A stretch of 64,000 nt of DNA, taken from Acidobacteriota bacterium (GTDB taxonomy: Bacteria; Acidobacteriota; Thermoanaerobaculia; Multivoradales; Multivoraceae). Numbering within the stretch: the stretch's first letter is position 1; each line of letters opens with the position of its first letter. The position numbers were made by a program, and so were the translations under genes. The notes under the pieces are model-generated. The model had not been told where the DNA came from and did not search any database. It was given only the letters and a program-made list of their open reading frames with translations. The DNA lies in the NCBI GenBank assembly GCA_029263415.1, contig JAJCXN010000039.1:306837-370836 (forward strand), written 5' to 3'. Positions 43,261 through 52,667 of the stretch are shown piece after piece.

Positions 43261-43968
43261 ATGCAGAAACCAGAGGAAATCCTGTCGCAGGACACGAAGC
43301 GGAGCCAGACAATCGATCACGTCGCCGTCGATCACTTGGTGGTGGCAGCGCCGAGCCTCGAGCTAGCCACCGAGTACGTAGCAGAGCTGTTGGGTATTCG
43401 GCCCGACGGTGGAGGTGCGCATCCTGGGCGTGGTACCCACAACGCGCTTTTTGGTCTAGGTGGTGGCGCCTATCTGGAGGCGATTGGTGCCGATCCGTCG
43501 CAGCCGGAGCCCAAAAGACCGCGACCCTTCGGCATCGACCAACTGAAGCAACCGAAACTTGTGACCTGGGCCTTGCGAGCGAGCGGCATCGATTCCCTGG
43601 TCGCTGAGCTGAAGAACGCCCAGCTTGGACCGGTGCAGTCGATGAGTCGACGCCTTGAAAGCGGCGACCTGTTGCAGTGGCGACTAGCCTTCCCTCGTCA
43701 AGGCGTGAGGGCTCCTGATTTCACTCAAGTCGAACCGTTTCTTATCGACTGGGGTGACGGTATGAGTCCCGGATTCAGCCTTGCGCCCGCAGCTGAGCTT
43801 GTGTCTTTGGAACTCAGCAGCTGCCAGGAGGGCGCTAAAGAACTTGTGTCTACGAGCATCAGCCAAGACGCAGGGTTCCCGGTGACCATCGTCGCATCTC
43901 AGGATGACTGCGATCGGCTGCTTGCGATGATCGAGACGCCCCGAGGAGTGGTCGAGGTTTCAAGTTAG
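43261..43968 (+). CDS. VOC superfamily (glyoxalase_3-like) protein
   Basis: A 235-residue protein starting at ATG 43261 (TTG 43225 is the alternative). The N-terminus has the paired-beta-alpha-beta pattern of vicinal-oxygen-chelate proteins: HVAVDHLVVAAPSLELATEY, followed by GGGAHPGRGTHNALFGLGGG and YLEAIGADP with candidate metal ligands His and Glu. The middle reads VTWALRASGIDSLVAELKNA, and the end IVASQDDCDRLLAMIETPRG. This matches the glyoxalase-like PF13468 type as I know it. Enzymatic activity is unproved; such proteins are often annotated only as VOC family. Confidence 0.82.
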   Translation: MQKPEEILSQDTKRSQTIDHVAVDHLVVAAPSLELATEYVAELLGIRPDGGGAHPGRGTHNALFGLGGGAYLEAIGADPSQPEPKRPRPFGIDQLKQPKLVTWALRASGIDSLVAELKNAQLGPVQSMSRRLESGDLLQWRLAFPRQGVRAPDFTQVEPFLIDWGDGMSPGFSLAPAAELVSLELSSCQEGAKELVSTSISQDAGFPVTIVASQDDCDRLLAMIETPRGVVEVSS

Positions 43969-44050
43969 GCTCCAGGCAAGGACTGGCAGCGCTTGAAGTT
44001 TCCGGTCGTCTCACTGATGATTCGAAGCGATCCGAGAAGGTCACAATAAA

Positions 44051-46027
44051 ATGAGAATGAACAAGATGTTGAAGTCCCTGTGTACGCTGCTGTTGGTCGC
44101 CGTGGCCAGCGCAGTTCCCGGCTCCGCACAGGCTGGCGCCGTGCGCTACCACCTGGATCCGGCTCAACGGGCTCACCACGAACTAGAGGTGACGGTGGAG
44201 TTCACTCAAGTCGACCAGCCGGTGCTTGAGGTACGCATGAGTCGAAGCTCGCCTGGTCGCTATGCGCTGCACGAGTTCGCGAAGAACGTCTATTCGGTGA
44301 GCGCCACCGATGATGAGGGCCGGCCGCTCCCGATTGAGCGGGCAGACCAGCATCGGTGGAATGTGACCACTCAGGGCAACCGACGGGTGATCTTTCGCTA
44401 CACCCTGTTCGCTGATCGAGTCGACGGCACCTACAGTGCGGTGGACCGCTCGCACATGCACTTGAACGCGCCGGCAACCTTTGCGTGGGCGAGAGGCTTT
44501 GAACAGCGCCCGGCGCTGGTATCGATCGATCTTCCCGAAGGCTGGCATGTCGCTACTCAACTAGAGTCTACGCAGGATTCTGCGACGTTCATGGCCGCCG
44601 ACCTGCAAGCACTCATGGACGCTCCGATTGAAGCCAGTGCTTTGTGGCTGCGCGAGTGGTCGGTCCCAGGGTCGAGCACCTCTGCTTCTCAGAGCCAGAC
44701 TGTCAGGGTAGCGTTGCATCATGAAGGGTCGGACGAAGAAGCTGAGGTCTACACGGAGCTTGCCGCCGCGATCGTCGACGAGCAGATTGCTGTATTCCGA
44801 GACGTTCCAGCGTTTGATCACGGCACCTACACCTTCTTGGCCGATTACTTGCCGTGGGCTTCTGGCGATGGCATGGAGCATCGCAATTCCACGGTGCTGT
44901 CATCGTCGCAGTCGCTCGATCAGAGCATGGAGCGACTCTTAGGAACGGTGTCGCACGAGTTCTTCCACGCTTGGAACATCGAACGCATTCGACCTCAGAC
45001 TTTAGAACCGTTCGATTTCACCCGCGCCAACATGACCGGTGAGCTGTGGTTTGGCGAGGGCTTCACCAGTTACTACGACGATCTAGTGCTCAAGCGCGTC
45101 GGCGTGATGAGCTTTGAGAAGTACGTTGCTGGTATGTCGCGTGGCTTGGCTGGATTCCTTGCCGCCCCTGGTCGGCAGTACCGTTCGCCGGAACAGATGA
45201 GCCACCAGGCGGCCTTTGTTGATGCGGCTTCGTGGATTGACCGCACCAACGGGACCAACAATTTCATCTCCTACTACACCTACGGCGCGATGCTCGGCCT
45301 AGCGCTCGATCTTGAGCTGCGCGGTCGATTCGACGTCGAGTTAGACGAGTTCATGCGCGTGGTCTGGCGGCGCCATGGCGTGGTGGAGCGGCCTTACACC
45401 CGCGAGGACTTGATCTCTGCTCTAGCCGAAGTTTCGAATCAGGAGTTCGCGAGTGACTTCTTTTCCCGATTCGTCGCTGGCAGTGAGACGCCGGACTACG
45501 CACGACTGCTCGAGCCTGCTGGGCTCTTGCTGCAAAAGGCGCACCCGGGGGTTGGTTGGGTTGGCGGAAATTCGATTCGCGAGCACGATGACGGCCTCAC
45601 CATCGCGCGTGCGACTCGGGTGACGACGCCTCTTTATGCGGCCGGTCTCGATATCGGCGACGTTATTCTGTTGGTAGACGGCGAGCTGGTTAATGACCCT
45701 GACGCGTTTGAGCAGTTAGTCGAAGCGGCCGAGATCAGTTCAAAGATCGAACTTCGAGTGCGCAGTCGCGGTGAGGAGTTCGCGCTGGAAGTTCGAGTGG
45801 CAGAGAATCCAGCCCTTGAAGTGCGAACTTTCGAGCAGGAGGGACGAACAGTCACCGACGCTATCCGCAACTTCCGTGGAGCCTGGTTAGACAAGAAGGG
45901 AGAGCGCTCTCTCTCCGCTCGTAAGCATTGTTCAGAGGGCGGCCTAGAGTTCGACTACGCGGTCGAGTTTTGCCCCTGGCACGGAACGGCGTTGGAGCCG
46001 ACCCTGGCTGAATCTGAGCGCCAATGA
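44051..46027 (+). CDS. M61-family peptidase with PDZ domain and Cys-rich tail
   Basis: A 658-residue secreted metallopeptidase (glycyl-aminopeptidase family). The signal peptide is at about 1-27 (LCTLLLVAVASAVPGSAQA). The N-terminal beta domain contains MSRSSPGRYALHEFAKNVY. The catalytic site is HEFFHAWNIERIRP (His302, Glu303, His306), with the third ligand Glu in LWFGEGFTSYYDD (about 336). A PDZ domain lies at about 500-590 (GGNSIREHDDGLTIARAT, GLDIGDVILLVDGELV). The tail after about 620 carries KHCSEGGLEF and FCPWHGTALEP, which resembles half of a zinc ribbon and is not usual for the family. Its last codons overlap the MltA start (ATGA). Confidence 0.93.
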   Translation: MRMNKMLKSLCTLLLVAVASAVPGSAQAGAVRYHLDPAQRAHHELEVTVEFTQVDQPVLEVRMSRSSPGRYALHEFAKNVYSVSATDDEGRPLPIERADQHRWNVTTQGNRRVIFRYTLFADRVDGTYSAVDRSHMHLNAPATFAWARGFEQRPALVSIDLPEGWHVATQLESTQDSATFMAADLQALMDAPIEASALWLREWSVPGSSTSASQSQTVRVALHHEGSDEEAEVYTELAAAIVDEQIAVFRDVPAFDHGTYTFLADYLPWASGDGMEHRNSTVLSSSQSLDQSMERLLGTVSHEFFHAWNIERIRPQTLEPFDFTRANMTGELWFGEGFTSYYDDLVLKRVGVMSFEKYVAGMSRGLAGFLAAPGRQYRSPEQMSHQAAFVDAASWIDRTNGTNNFISYYTYGAMLGLALDLELRGRFDVELDEFMRVVWRRHGVVERPYTREDLISALAEVSNQEFASDFFSRFVAGSETPDYARLLEPAGLLLQKAHPGVGWVGGNSIREHDDGLTIARATRVTTPLYAAGLDIGDVILLVDGELVNDPDAFEQLVEAAEISSKIELRVRSRGEEFALEVRVAENPALEVRTFEQEGRTVTDAIRNFRGAWLDKKGERSLSARKHCSEGGLEFDYAVEFCPWHGTALEPTLAESERQ

Positions 46028-47343
46028 CCAGTGGCAGGTTGAGCGGCTCGCCGTCCAACTCTGAAAGTCCAAGGCGAGCATTGTTGTGGGCTTGGGCGCT
46101 GGTGGCGACGGTGTCGCTGCTGGCCCTGTGGCTACTTCCACGGTGGACTGCGATTCCTGAAGGCCTTCTTGAGACCGACTTGGTGATGCCGCAAGCGCCG
46201 CCCGACCGACTGGTCTTGGTTCGCTCAACGTTCGAGCAACTCCCTGGGTTCGCCCAAGACTCCTTGGTCGACGCGCTACCAGCACTGAGGCGCAGCTGCG
46301 CGCGATTTAGGTTCTTGGGTTCTGAGCGCACACTCAGGCCGAGCGACCGGGGTGGTTCGGTGGCCGACTGGTTGCCTTTGTGTGATCCGCTGCTCGCGGT
46401 GAGCGAGCACGGCGGTGCCGATCGATCGGAGCAGATCAGGGAGATTCTGCGTGAGCACGCGGTTCCGCTGCAGGTGCTCAACAACACGCGCGAAGAGGGG
46501 CTGTTCACGGGTTACTACGAGCCGACATTGCAGGGCAGCCGCCGCCGATCGGACCGCTTCAAGTATCCGCTCTACCGACATCCAGGAGACATCATCGGTG
46601 TCGATCTCGGTGCGTTTCACGAGGATCTTGCTGGTCGCCGCGTTTCCGGAAGACTGCAAGGCAAATCACTCGAGCCGTACTTTGATCGGGCTGCGATCGA
46701 GACGGGTGCACTCTCTCGCCGGGGGCTCGAGCTGGTGTGGGTGGATGATGCTGTTGATTCGTTCTTCTTGCATATCCAGGGTTCAGGCCGTGTTGAGCTG
46801 GCAGGGGGTGGCATCGCTCGCGTTGGCTATGCCGGGCAGAACGGCCACCCCTACTACGCGATCGGTCGCGAGTTGGTGGTGCGCGATGGAGTGGATCCAA
46901 AGGATGTGTCGATGCAGAGCATTCGTGCCTGGCTCGACGAACACCCTGATGTTGCTGATGAGGTAATGAACACCAACGCGTCGTATGTGTTCTTTCGCGA
47001 GCTCCGTGGCGAGGGGCCGCTCGGTAGCCAGAGCGTACCGCTTGAGCCGGGCCGCTCCTTAGCGGTCGACCGACGCCATCACCCGCTGGGTGCTCCGATT
47101 TGGTTGGATGTAGCTGCTCCCACCGCTGACCCTGCGGAAGGTGATCAAACCCTGCGCCGGTTGGTGGTGGCGCAAGACACTGGAGGAGCGATTCGCGGTC
47201 CGGTGCGTGGCGATGTTTTTTGGGGCGGCGGCGCGGATGCCGCAGAGATTGCTGGTCGAATGAAACATTCGGGGCGAATGTGGGTGTTATATCCAACAGA
47301 GCTGGCGGAGCGGATCCTTGCCGCGCAGGCCGCTCAGCCTTAG
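46024..47343 (+). CDS. mltA: Membrane-bound lytic murein transglycosylase A
   Basis: A 439-residue peptidoglycan-cleaving enzyme that yields 1,6-anhydro-muropeptides. An N-terminal membrane anchor is visible (ALLWAWALVATVSLLALWLL, about 20-39), without a lipobox Cys. MltA-domain signatures are GLFTGYYEPTLQGSRRRSD and FFLHIQGSGRVELAGGG. NASYVFFRELRGEGPLGSQ and VPLEPGRSLAVDRRHHPLG lead into the 3D domain with VVAQDTGGAIRGPVRGDVFW, which contains the conserved catalytic Asp region. The end KHSGRMWVLYP is typical. It is translationally coupled to the M61 peptidase gene, an association that suggests joint action at the cell wall. Confidence 0.94.
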   Translation: MTSGRLSGSPSNSESPRRALLWAWALVATVSLLALWLLPRWTAIPEGLLETDLVMPQAPPDRLVLVRSTFEQLPGFAQDSLVDALPALRRSCARFRFLGSERTLRPSDRGGSVADWLPLCDPLLAVSEHGGADRSEQIREILREHAVPLQVLNNTREEGLFTGYYEPTLQGSRRRSDRFKYPLYRHPGDIIGVDLGAFHEDLAGRRVSGRLQGKSLEPYFDRAAIETGALSRRGLELVWVDDAVDSFFLHIQGSGRVELAGGGIARVGYAGQNGHPYYAIGRELVVRDGVDPKDVSMQSIRAWLDEHPDVADEVMNTNASYVFFRELRGEGPLGSQSVPLEPGRSLAVDRRHHPLGAPIWLDVAAPTADPAEGDQTLRRLVVAQDTGGAIRGPVRGDVFWGGGADAAEIAGRMKHSGRMWVLYPTELAERILAAQAAQP

Positions 47344-47477
47344 ACCGCTCGCGCACCCCCCCATCAAGCACTAAACTCGTCGCAATCCGAGGCGCACGGC
47401 AGCGACGTAACCTGTCAGAGTTGCACTGTGCCGTGCAGGCGTTCCCGCCCAGACGTTTGATCCCCGAATCGACTTTC

Positions 47478-48413
47478 ATGAACTTTTATCATCTTTTGGC
47501 TATTCGAGCCCGAACTGCGATTCTCGGCTGCTGTTTGCTCTCGCTATTCGCCGCACCAGTGGCCTCGGCCGCAGGCGTCCCGGTGGCCGAGTGCAAGCCG
47601 GGGCAAATGCCCAACGAGGAGTGGCAGACCGCTTTCAATCTTGCGCAAGAAGCATTCGCGGCTCGGGCCGAGCATGCGGTTGGCGCTTTGCCGGCGCGTG
47701 AGCCGATTCATGCTGCGATCGGTTGCTTTCGGGAGGCGCTGCGCCTGGCTCCGGAGCGGTTCGATGTGCGCATTGGTTTGCTGCACGCGTTGCTCTTTGA
47801 AGGTGAGTATGCAGCTCGGTCGAAGAACGATCGGAAACAGGCTTTCCTCGAAGGGCGTGATCTGTTTGAAGACACTTTGGATCTGCTCAGTCGGCTGGCT
47901 GGGATGGATTTCCGCAAGCTCAAGCCAGAGCAGGTGAATCAGGCGATGGCCAGCTTCGAGGAAGCCCGTCCGATCTTCTTCCTAGGTGCTTTGCACTGGG
48001 GACTGTGGGCCGACTATTTCGGAACAATTGCGGCAGTCAGAGCAGGCGTTGCGAAGAAGATCCGTGTGCTGGCGGAAACCACCCTCGCCGTGACCCCTGA
48101 TGTCGACGGTGGCGGCGCCCATCGATTGATGGGCAGACTCCACTTTCTGACGCCGCGGATCCCGTTTGTCACATCATGGGTCGATCGCAAGCGTTCGTTA
48201 ATCGAGCTCGAGAAGGCGCTATTGCTGGGGCCCGCCGACCCTCTCAATCTCGCGTTTTTGGCGGAGGCTGTTGCTGAAATCGGACACGACCGGGCGCGAG
48301 CGAAGCAGTTGCTGCTCACTGCAGTCAGCACGATGCCTCGGCTGGAGAGCTGGGTCGAGGACATGAGCGCCATCGAGGAAGCTAAGAAGATCCGTCGAGA
48401 GCTCAAGCTCTAG
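47478..48413 (+). CDS. Secreted helical-repeat protein, possibly TatT-like
   Basis: A 311-residue protein. ATG 47478 is chosen as it starts a signal peptide (MNFYHLLAIRARTAILGCCL, cleavage near ASAAG); the longer frame from 47220 runs over the end of mltA. The mature protein is TPR-like: IGCFREALRLAPERFDVRIG, ALHWGLWADYFGTIAAVRAG, then GGGAHRLMGRLHFLTPRIPF and LIELEKALLLGPADPLNLAF. The GGGAHR motif followed by LEKALLLGP resembles TatT, the periplasmic helical partner in some TRAP transporters, but no TRAP transporter genes are present here, so this remains tentative. It lies 134 bp after mltA. Confidence 0.65.
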   Translation: MNFYHLLAIRARTAILGCCLLSLFAAPVASAAGVPVAECKPGQMPNEEWQTAFNLAQEAFAARAEHAVGALPAREPIHAAIGCFREALRLAPERFDVRIGLLHALLFEGEYAARSKNDRKQAFLEGRDLFEDTLDLLSRLAGMDFRKLKPEQVNQAMASFEEARPIFFLGALHWGLWADYFGTIAAVRAGVAKKIRVLAETTLAVTPDVDGGGAHRLMGRLHFLTPRIPFVTSWVDRKRSLIELEKALLLGPADPLNLAFLAEAVAEIGHDRARAKQLLLTAVSTMPRLESWVEDMSAIEEAKKIRRELKL

Positions 48414-48734
48414 GGCGATCCAGGGCTGGCCCTCGGAAGGGTCCCTGAGGGTCCCCGAAGGCAAGGCCCCGAAACGGCTTCGGAAGGCTCTCGAAGGGGC
48501 TTCCCGGCTGGAGGCGGCGTCAACAGACCCTATGGATGACGCGGGGGTGCACCCACTGGGCGATGGGTTGCCCGGCACGCTGCTGGGTCCTGGCATGCTG
48601 CTGGGCCCTGGCACGCTGTATCCTGCTGCGTGGGAACTGCACAGAGCGAGTCAGAGTCTGAGTAGCATTGGTCCGAAGGCTTGGTCTTGGGGCTGCGCTT
48701 TGGATCGAGATCTCCCAAGGAGGCGGAGCGGCAG
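48414..48734. other. Intergenic region rich in short direct and inverted repeats
   Basis: This 321-bp region lies between two plus-strand genes. Near 48430-48510 there are several small hairpin-forming strings built from CCGAAA/TTCGG and GGGTCCC-type words, and at 48574-48609 a diverged 18-bp tandem repeat. AAGGAGG at 48717-48723 is the ribosome site of the next gene. No RNA gene could be identified. Confidence 0.55.
48574..48609. repeat. Diverged 18-bp tandem repeat, 2 units plus a partial third
   Basis: GGCACGCTGCTGGGTCCT is followed by GGCATGCTGCTGGGCCCT (two changes) and then the start of a third copy GGCACGCTG. Intergenic. Confidence 0.82.
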
Positions 48735-51700
48735 GTGAACGTTGGAGCCAACGGTAGGTTGTGGCGCGTTGTTGTATTGGCGCTCGCTTTAGCTTGCGTG
48801 GCATCGGGTGGGGTTGCGGCAGCACTGGCGGAGGAAGGCGCAAGGGCGGGACTGGAGATCGGCCAGCAGTGGGTGAGCGGGCGGGTGGTTGGACTGGGGG
48901 ATCGAGTTCTGCCGATCGAGGGTGAGCAGCTGGCGACGGTTCTAGAAGAACTGGGCTTGCTTGCACCGCCGAGTGGGACGACGGTTGCGTTGATCCGGGT
49001 CTTGCCTAGGTATCAGCGCTTGGTTGCCTTGATGGAAGGGCGGAGCCCAGCGGCGGCGGTGAGCGTCAAGGTGGATGGGCATGGTCGATTCAGGCTACTG
49101 ACTCCAGATGCCGGTCCATGGCGAGTTGTTGCGAATGCTCCGGGTTCGGTGTCGATGGAGACGTATCTGCCTCGGCTTCCGGCGCATGTGGAACTGGCCA
49201 CAGTTTGGCTCCAGCCTGGAGTCGAAGAGGGCGTGCAGTTTGAGGCTTCAGAACCGGCCTGGGTTGCTTCGGTGCTCTCCGAGTCGGCGGTGTTTGCTGC
49301 GCAACGGCGGCTCGGGAGGTGGCAGCGGGTGCCGATACGGCTCTGGTCGGATGCACCGACAGACGGCATTGCTGAGGTCTCGATTGTCAGAGCTAAGGGT
49401 GAGACACTGCTCTTAGTGAAGGAGGGGCACAACCGCGAGGCGTTTTTCTTGGCCGCGCCTGATGGTGTGCGTTCACAGTCCGAGGATCCCGTTGCGAACC
49501 TGGTATTCGAAGGGCGTGGGAGTGTGGTGACAGATGCGGTGAGATTGGTGAACGACGAAGGCGCGGCCCCAGGTGTGGTGGTGATCGTTGACGGGCGACC
49601 CGTGGGAGCAAGCGATGGTGAGGGCCGAGTGAAGGGTGCGTTTTCGGAGGGCGCCTTGGTAGAGGCCGTTGCCCCCAATGGAGCGTGGGCTCGACTGAGT
49701 ATCGGGGCTTCCGATGGACCTGTAGAGGAACTGGTGATCACGCTACAAGAGCCGCGCACAACGTCGTTGTTGGTGCGCGATGAGCACACTGATCGACCGA
49801 TTCAAGGAGCTGAGCTTCGAGGCTCGACGGACACAGCTGATGAACGCGGAGAGTTGTTGATGGTCTTGGATGCAGGCTCCTTGCACGCCAACCAAGACGA
49901 CGCGAATGCTGAGCCCGTCTTTGCGGCGACCGTCAACGCAGTGGGGTATCTCGAGCAACAGAGCGTGATCGAGACAGGGCCAGATCAGGTCGTTGAGGTG
50001 CGCCTGACTCGGCGCGCCATCGTTGAAGGCAAGGTGATTGATCGACGGTCGGCTGGTGTGGTTGGCGTCGACCTGCTGGCGGTTGCCCTGGAAGGCGACC
50101 AGCCAGCACGCTGGGGGAGGACGGATGACGAGGGCTTGTTCCGAATCCAACAACTGGCACCGGATGTTCGCTACGCGTTGTTTGCGCTTCACCCGGACTA
50201 CCCGTTGCGACCGATGGGTTTCAGGGCGCCGCCAGCAGGTGAGCGACGTCAGGACGTTGTGGTTGAGTTGTTTCGGCCGTTCGACGCGTTCGGTTGGGTT
50301 CTGAGCGACGACGGTTTGACGGTTGAGGGAGCCACGGTGGCGTTGCGAGGTAACCCTTCTCGGAACCGAGCGCGGTCAAGTGGCACGCTGCAGCTCGCAT
50401 CGGCTCGGCCGAGCCCACCTCTGGTCCTCGAAACCACTACCGATAGTGATGGTCGCTTCGTGTTCTGGGACACCGCGACGGGTGAGTTCGGCGTGGAAGT
50501 CTCGGCGCCAGGAATGGCGTCTGTGTTTGTGCCGCGGCAGAGCCTCGATTTGGATTCGGCGCGCTCGGTAGGTGGACGCCTGGAGTACGACATTGGATCG
50601 TTCACCATGATTCCAGAGGCCGTCATTCAGGTTCAGGTAGTCGATGTGGACGGCACTGGGGTCTCGCCTGCGATCGTTTGGTGGACGTCCGTCTCGGTTC
50701 CCACGGGCTCAGCGACACGATTTGCGACGCGCTCGCCGGACCGCATTACAAGTCGTGACCCGCCATGGTTCAACGTGGATGTAAGCGAAGAGGGCGCCGC
50801 TGCGTTGAGCGGGGTTGAACCTTATGCGGCGGTGTCGCTGTTGGTCGAAGCCCCGGGATTTGTCAGTCGGCGCGTGGACGGTCTGGTTGTGGACTGGGGT
50901 GTGGCGACCGGCCTGGTGGATGGCGAAGCGGTCGATCCTGTGATTGTGCCGCTGGTGAAGGCCGCGGCGGTGAGTGGCGTTGTGCTGAGCGACGGCGGTC
51001 GCGGTCTTGAGAACGCTCACGTTTCCGTTCATCCGCTTGAGGGACAGGTCGATTTTCCGGACGCAGCGTTTGTGCGAACCGACAGTAGTGGTCGATTTTC
51101 GTTGATTGGCCTGCCGCGTGGGTCGATCCGGTTGATCGCCAATGCGGTCGACGCAGCCGTGATCGTGCCGGTCGAGCTGATCCTAGAAACAGGCGAAGAG
51201 TTGACCAATGTCGAGCTGCGAGCTCCACCAAGCGCTGTGGTTGCAGGCAGAGTGATTGGGCCTGACGGACCGATTGTTGGAGCCACTGTGGTGAGCGACC
51301 TCAGGGCCGCAACCACCGATGGTGAGGGTGAGTTTCGGATCGACTATGTGCGGCTGGGCGCGCAGCGGGTCGAAGTGCGAAGGCATGATGACCTAGGTCG
51401 GTCGATTATGGTGGGCGCTGGTGAGAACTGGATTGAAATCGAATTGACCGAGAGCCCCTCGTCAGATCGACTGCTCGAAGAAGCCGGTTCCGTCGAGCGC
51501 TTCACCGTCCGCGGCAGGGTGCTCAGCGATGATCGCCTCGCACCGAGGGTCGTTGTTCTCGGTCCGACAGATCGGTCTTACAACTTGCGCGTTGATGACG
51601 ATGGACGCTTTGTGGCCGAGGGGCTGAGACGTGGCACCTACACGATTGCTGCAGTGAGCCAGGGCGGTACGGCTAGCAGCGGAAGGCGCACAGACCGCGA

Positions 51701-52598
51701 GATGGTCCGGGTCGTTGATCACGACATTGACGGGGTGGTCTTGGACCTACAAGGTGCTCAGTTTGCTGAGATCGTTTTCAACGTCACCGGCCTTGAGCCG
51801 ATTGAGGAAGAGAGACTGGTGCGCTTCGGTCTTCCGGTCCGCCTGCGAGGCGCGACGCCGACTGCTCTTCAGTATGGCGGGACTCAAACGGGCTGGGTTG
51901 CACGGTGGCGGGACGGGCTCTTTGTTGTCGGCGATCTCGAGGCTGGTGATTGGTCGGTGGAGGCCTCGGTCGCAGATGGGCTGTATCAAGCCTCGGCGGA
52001 GGTTGTACTGCGAGAAGGCCAGTCGGAACAGGTGGAGTTGCGTTTCGAGCGTGCAGATCGCGAACGGATCAGCGGCGTTCTGGTCATCGACGGCCAACCC
52101 GCGCCCGGATGGATTGCCGCACGCCCATTGGACACGGACGGAACGCGCACGGTCACAACGTTGCCGGGTTTCGGCGGAGGTGCTGGCACCGCGCAGGCCA
52201 ACGCGTTGGGGCAGTTCGAGATCACACTGCAACCAGGTCAGGCTAGGCTCATGGTCTCTGTTGGCAACGCCGCGATGGGGACGTTCGAGGTATTCGTTGT
52301 CCCGGGACAACCGATTCGGCTGGAAGCTCAGCAGGTCGATCTGCGCGGCACCGTACTCAACGCCGACGGAACCCCCGCTGAGGGGCTGCGCGTCACCTCG
52401 TCGACCGTTGAACGATCGTTCGGTTCTTGGGGTCGATCGATGTCGGGGACCGATGGGACCTTCCAGTTCAAGACGCTATCGACCGGGGACCCACTGACCA
52501 TTCAGGTCGCTCGCGACAGAGACGGTACAGTGTTGTGGCAATCGACGGTTTCTCCTGACTCACAGGTAGGTGAAATCCTGGTGACGCTTCCACCGTAG
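48735..52598 (+). CDS. Giant secreted protein with about ten carboxypeptidase-regulatory/Ig-like domains
   Basis: A 1287-residue protein. GTG 48735 is chosen because AAGGAGG and GGAG precede it and a signal peptide begins (LWRVVVLALALACVASGGVA); the ATG/GTG at 48681 would add 18 untypical residues. The chain is a series of beta-sandwich modules, each with the phrase G-x-V-x-D/G-x-G-P-I-x-G-A-x-V and later D-x-x-G-x-F: for example VEGKVIDRRSAGVVGVDLLA, TDDEGLFRIQQL, VSGVVLSDGGRGLENAHVSV, TDSSGRFSLIGLPRG, VAGRVIGPDGPIVGATVVS and LRGTVLNADGTPAEGLRVTS. No catalytic motif, sortase signal or C-terminal sorting domain is seen. A surface stalk or matrix protein is the likely role. Confidence 0.83.
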   Translation: MNVGANGRLWRVVVLALALACVASGGVAAALAEEGARAGLEIGQQWVSGRVVGLGDRVLPIEGEQLATVLEELGLLAPPSGTTVALIRVLPRYQRLVALMEGRSPAAAVSVKVDGHGRFRLLTPDAGPWRVVANAPGSVSMETYLPRLPAHVELATVWLQPGVEEGVQFEASEPAWVASVLSESAVFAAQRRLGRWQRVPIRLWSDAPTDGIAEVSIVRAKGETLLLVKEGHNREAFFLAAPDGVRSQSEDPVANLVFEGRGSVVTDAVRLVNDEGAAPGVVVIVDGRPVGASDGEGRVKGAFSEGALVEAVAPNGAWARLSIGASDGPVEELVITLQEPRTTSLLVRDEHTDRPIQGAELRGSTDTADERGELLMVLDAGSLHANQDDANAEPVFAATVNAVGYLEQQSVIETGPDQVVEVRLTRRAIVEGKVIDRRSAGVVGVDLLAVALEGDQPARWGRTDDEGLFRIQQLAPDVRYALFALHPDYPLRPMGFRAPPAGERRQDVVVELFRPFDAFGWVLSDDGLTVEGATVALRGNPSRNRARSSGTLQLASARPSPPLVLETTTDSDGRFVFWDTATGEFGVEVSAPGMASVFVPRQSLDLDSARSVGGRLEYDIGSFTMIPEAVIQVQVVDVDGTGVSPAIVWWTSVSVPTGSATRFATRSPDRITSRDPPWFNVDVSEEGAAALSGVEPYAAVSLLVEAPGFVSRRVDGLVVDWGVATGLVDGEAVDPVIVPLVKAAAVSGVVLSDGGRGLENAHVSVHPLEGQVDFPDAAFVRTDSSGRFSLIGLPRGSIRLIANAVDAAVIVPVELILETGEELTNVELRAPPSAVVAGRVIGPDGPIVGATVVSDLRAATTDGEGEFRIDYVRLGAQRVEVRRHDDLGRSIMVGAGENWIEIELTESPSSDRLLEEAGSVERFTVRGRVLSDDRLAPRVVVLGPTDRSYNLRVDDDGRFVAEGLRRGTYTIAAVSQGGTASSGRRTDREMVRVVDHDIDGVVLDLQGAQFAEIVFNVTGLEPIEEERLVRFGLPVRLRGATPTALQYGGTQTGWVARWRDGLFVVGDLEAGDWSVEASVADGLYQASAEVVLREGQSEQVELRFERADRERISGVLVIDGQPAPGWIAARPLDTDGTRTVTTLPGFGGGAGTAQANALGQFEITLQPGQARLMVSVGNAAMGTFEVFVVPGQPIRLEAQQVDLRGTVLNADGTPAEGLRVTSSTVERSFGSWGRSMSGTDGTFQFKTLSTGDPLTIQVARDRDGTVLWQSTVSPDSQVGEILVTLPP

Positions 52599-52667
52599 TT
52601 CATGACTGCTGTAGGGCGTACCTCGACGCCATCGCTTTGATCAACTCACTACTCGCAGGGTCCATTC

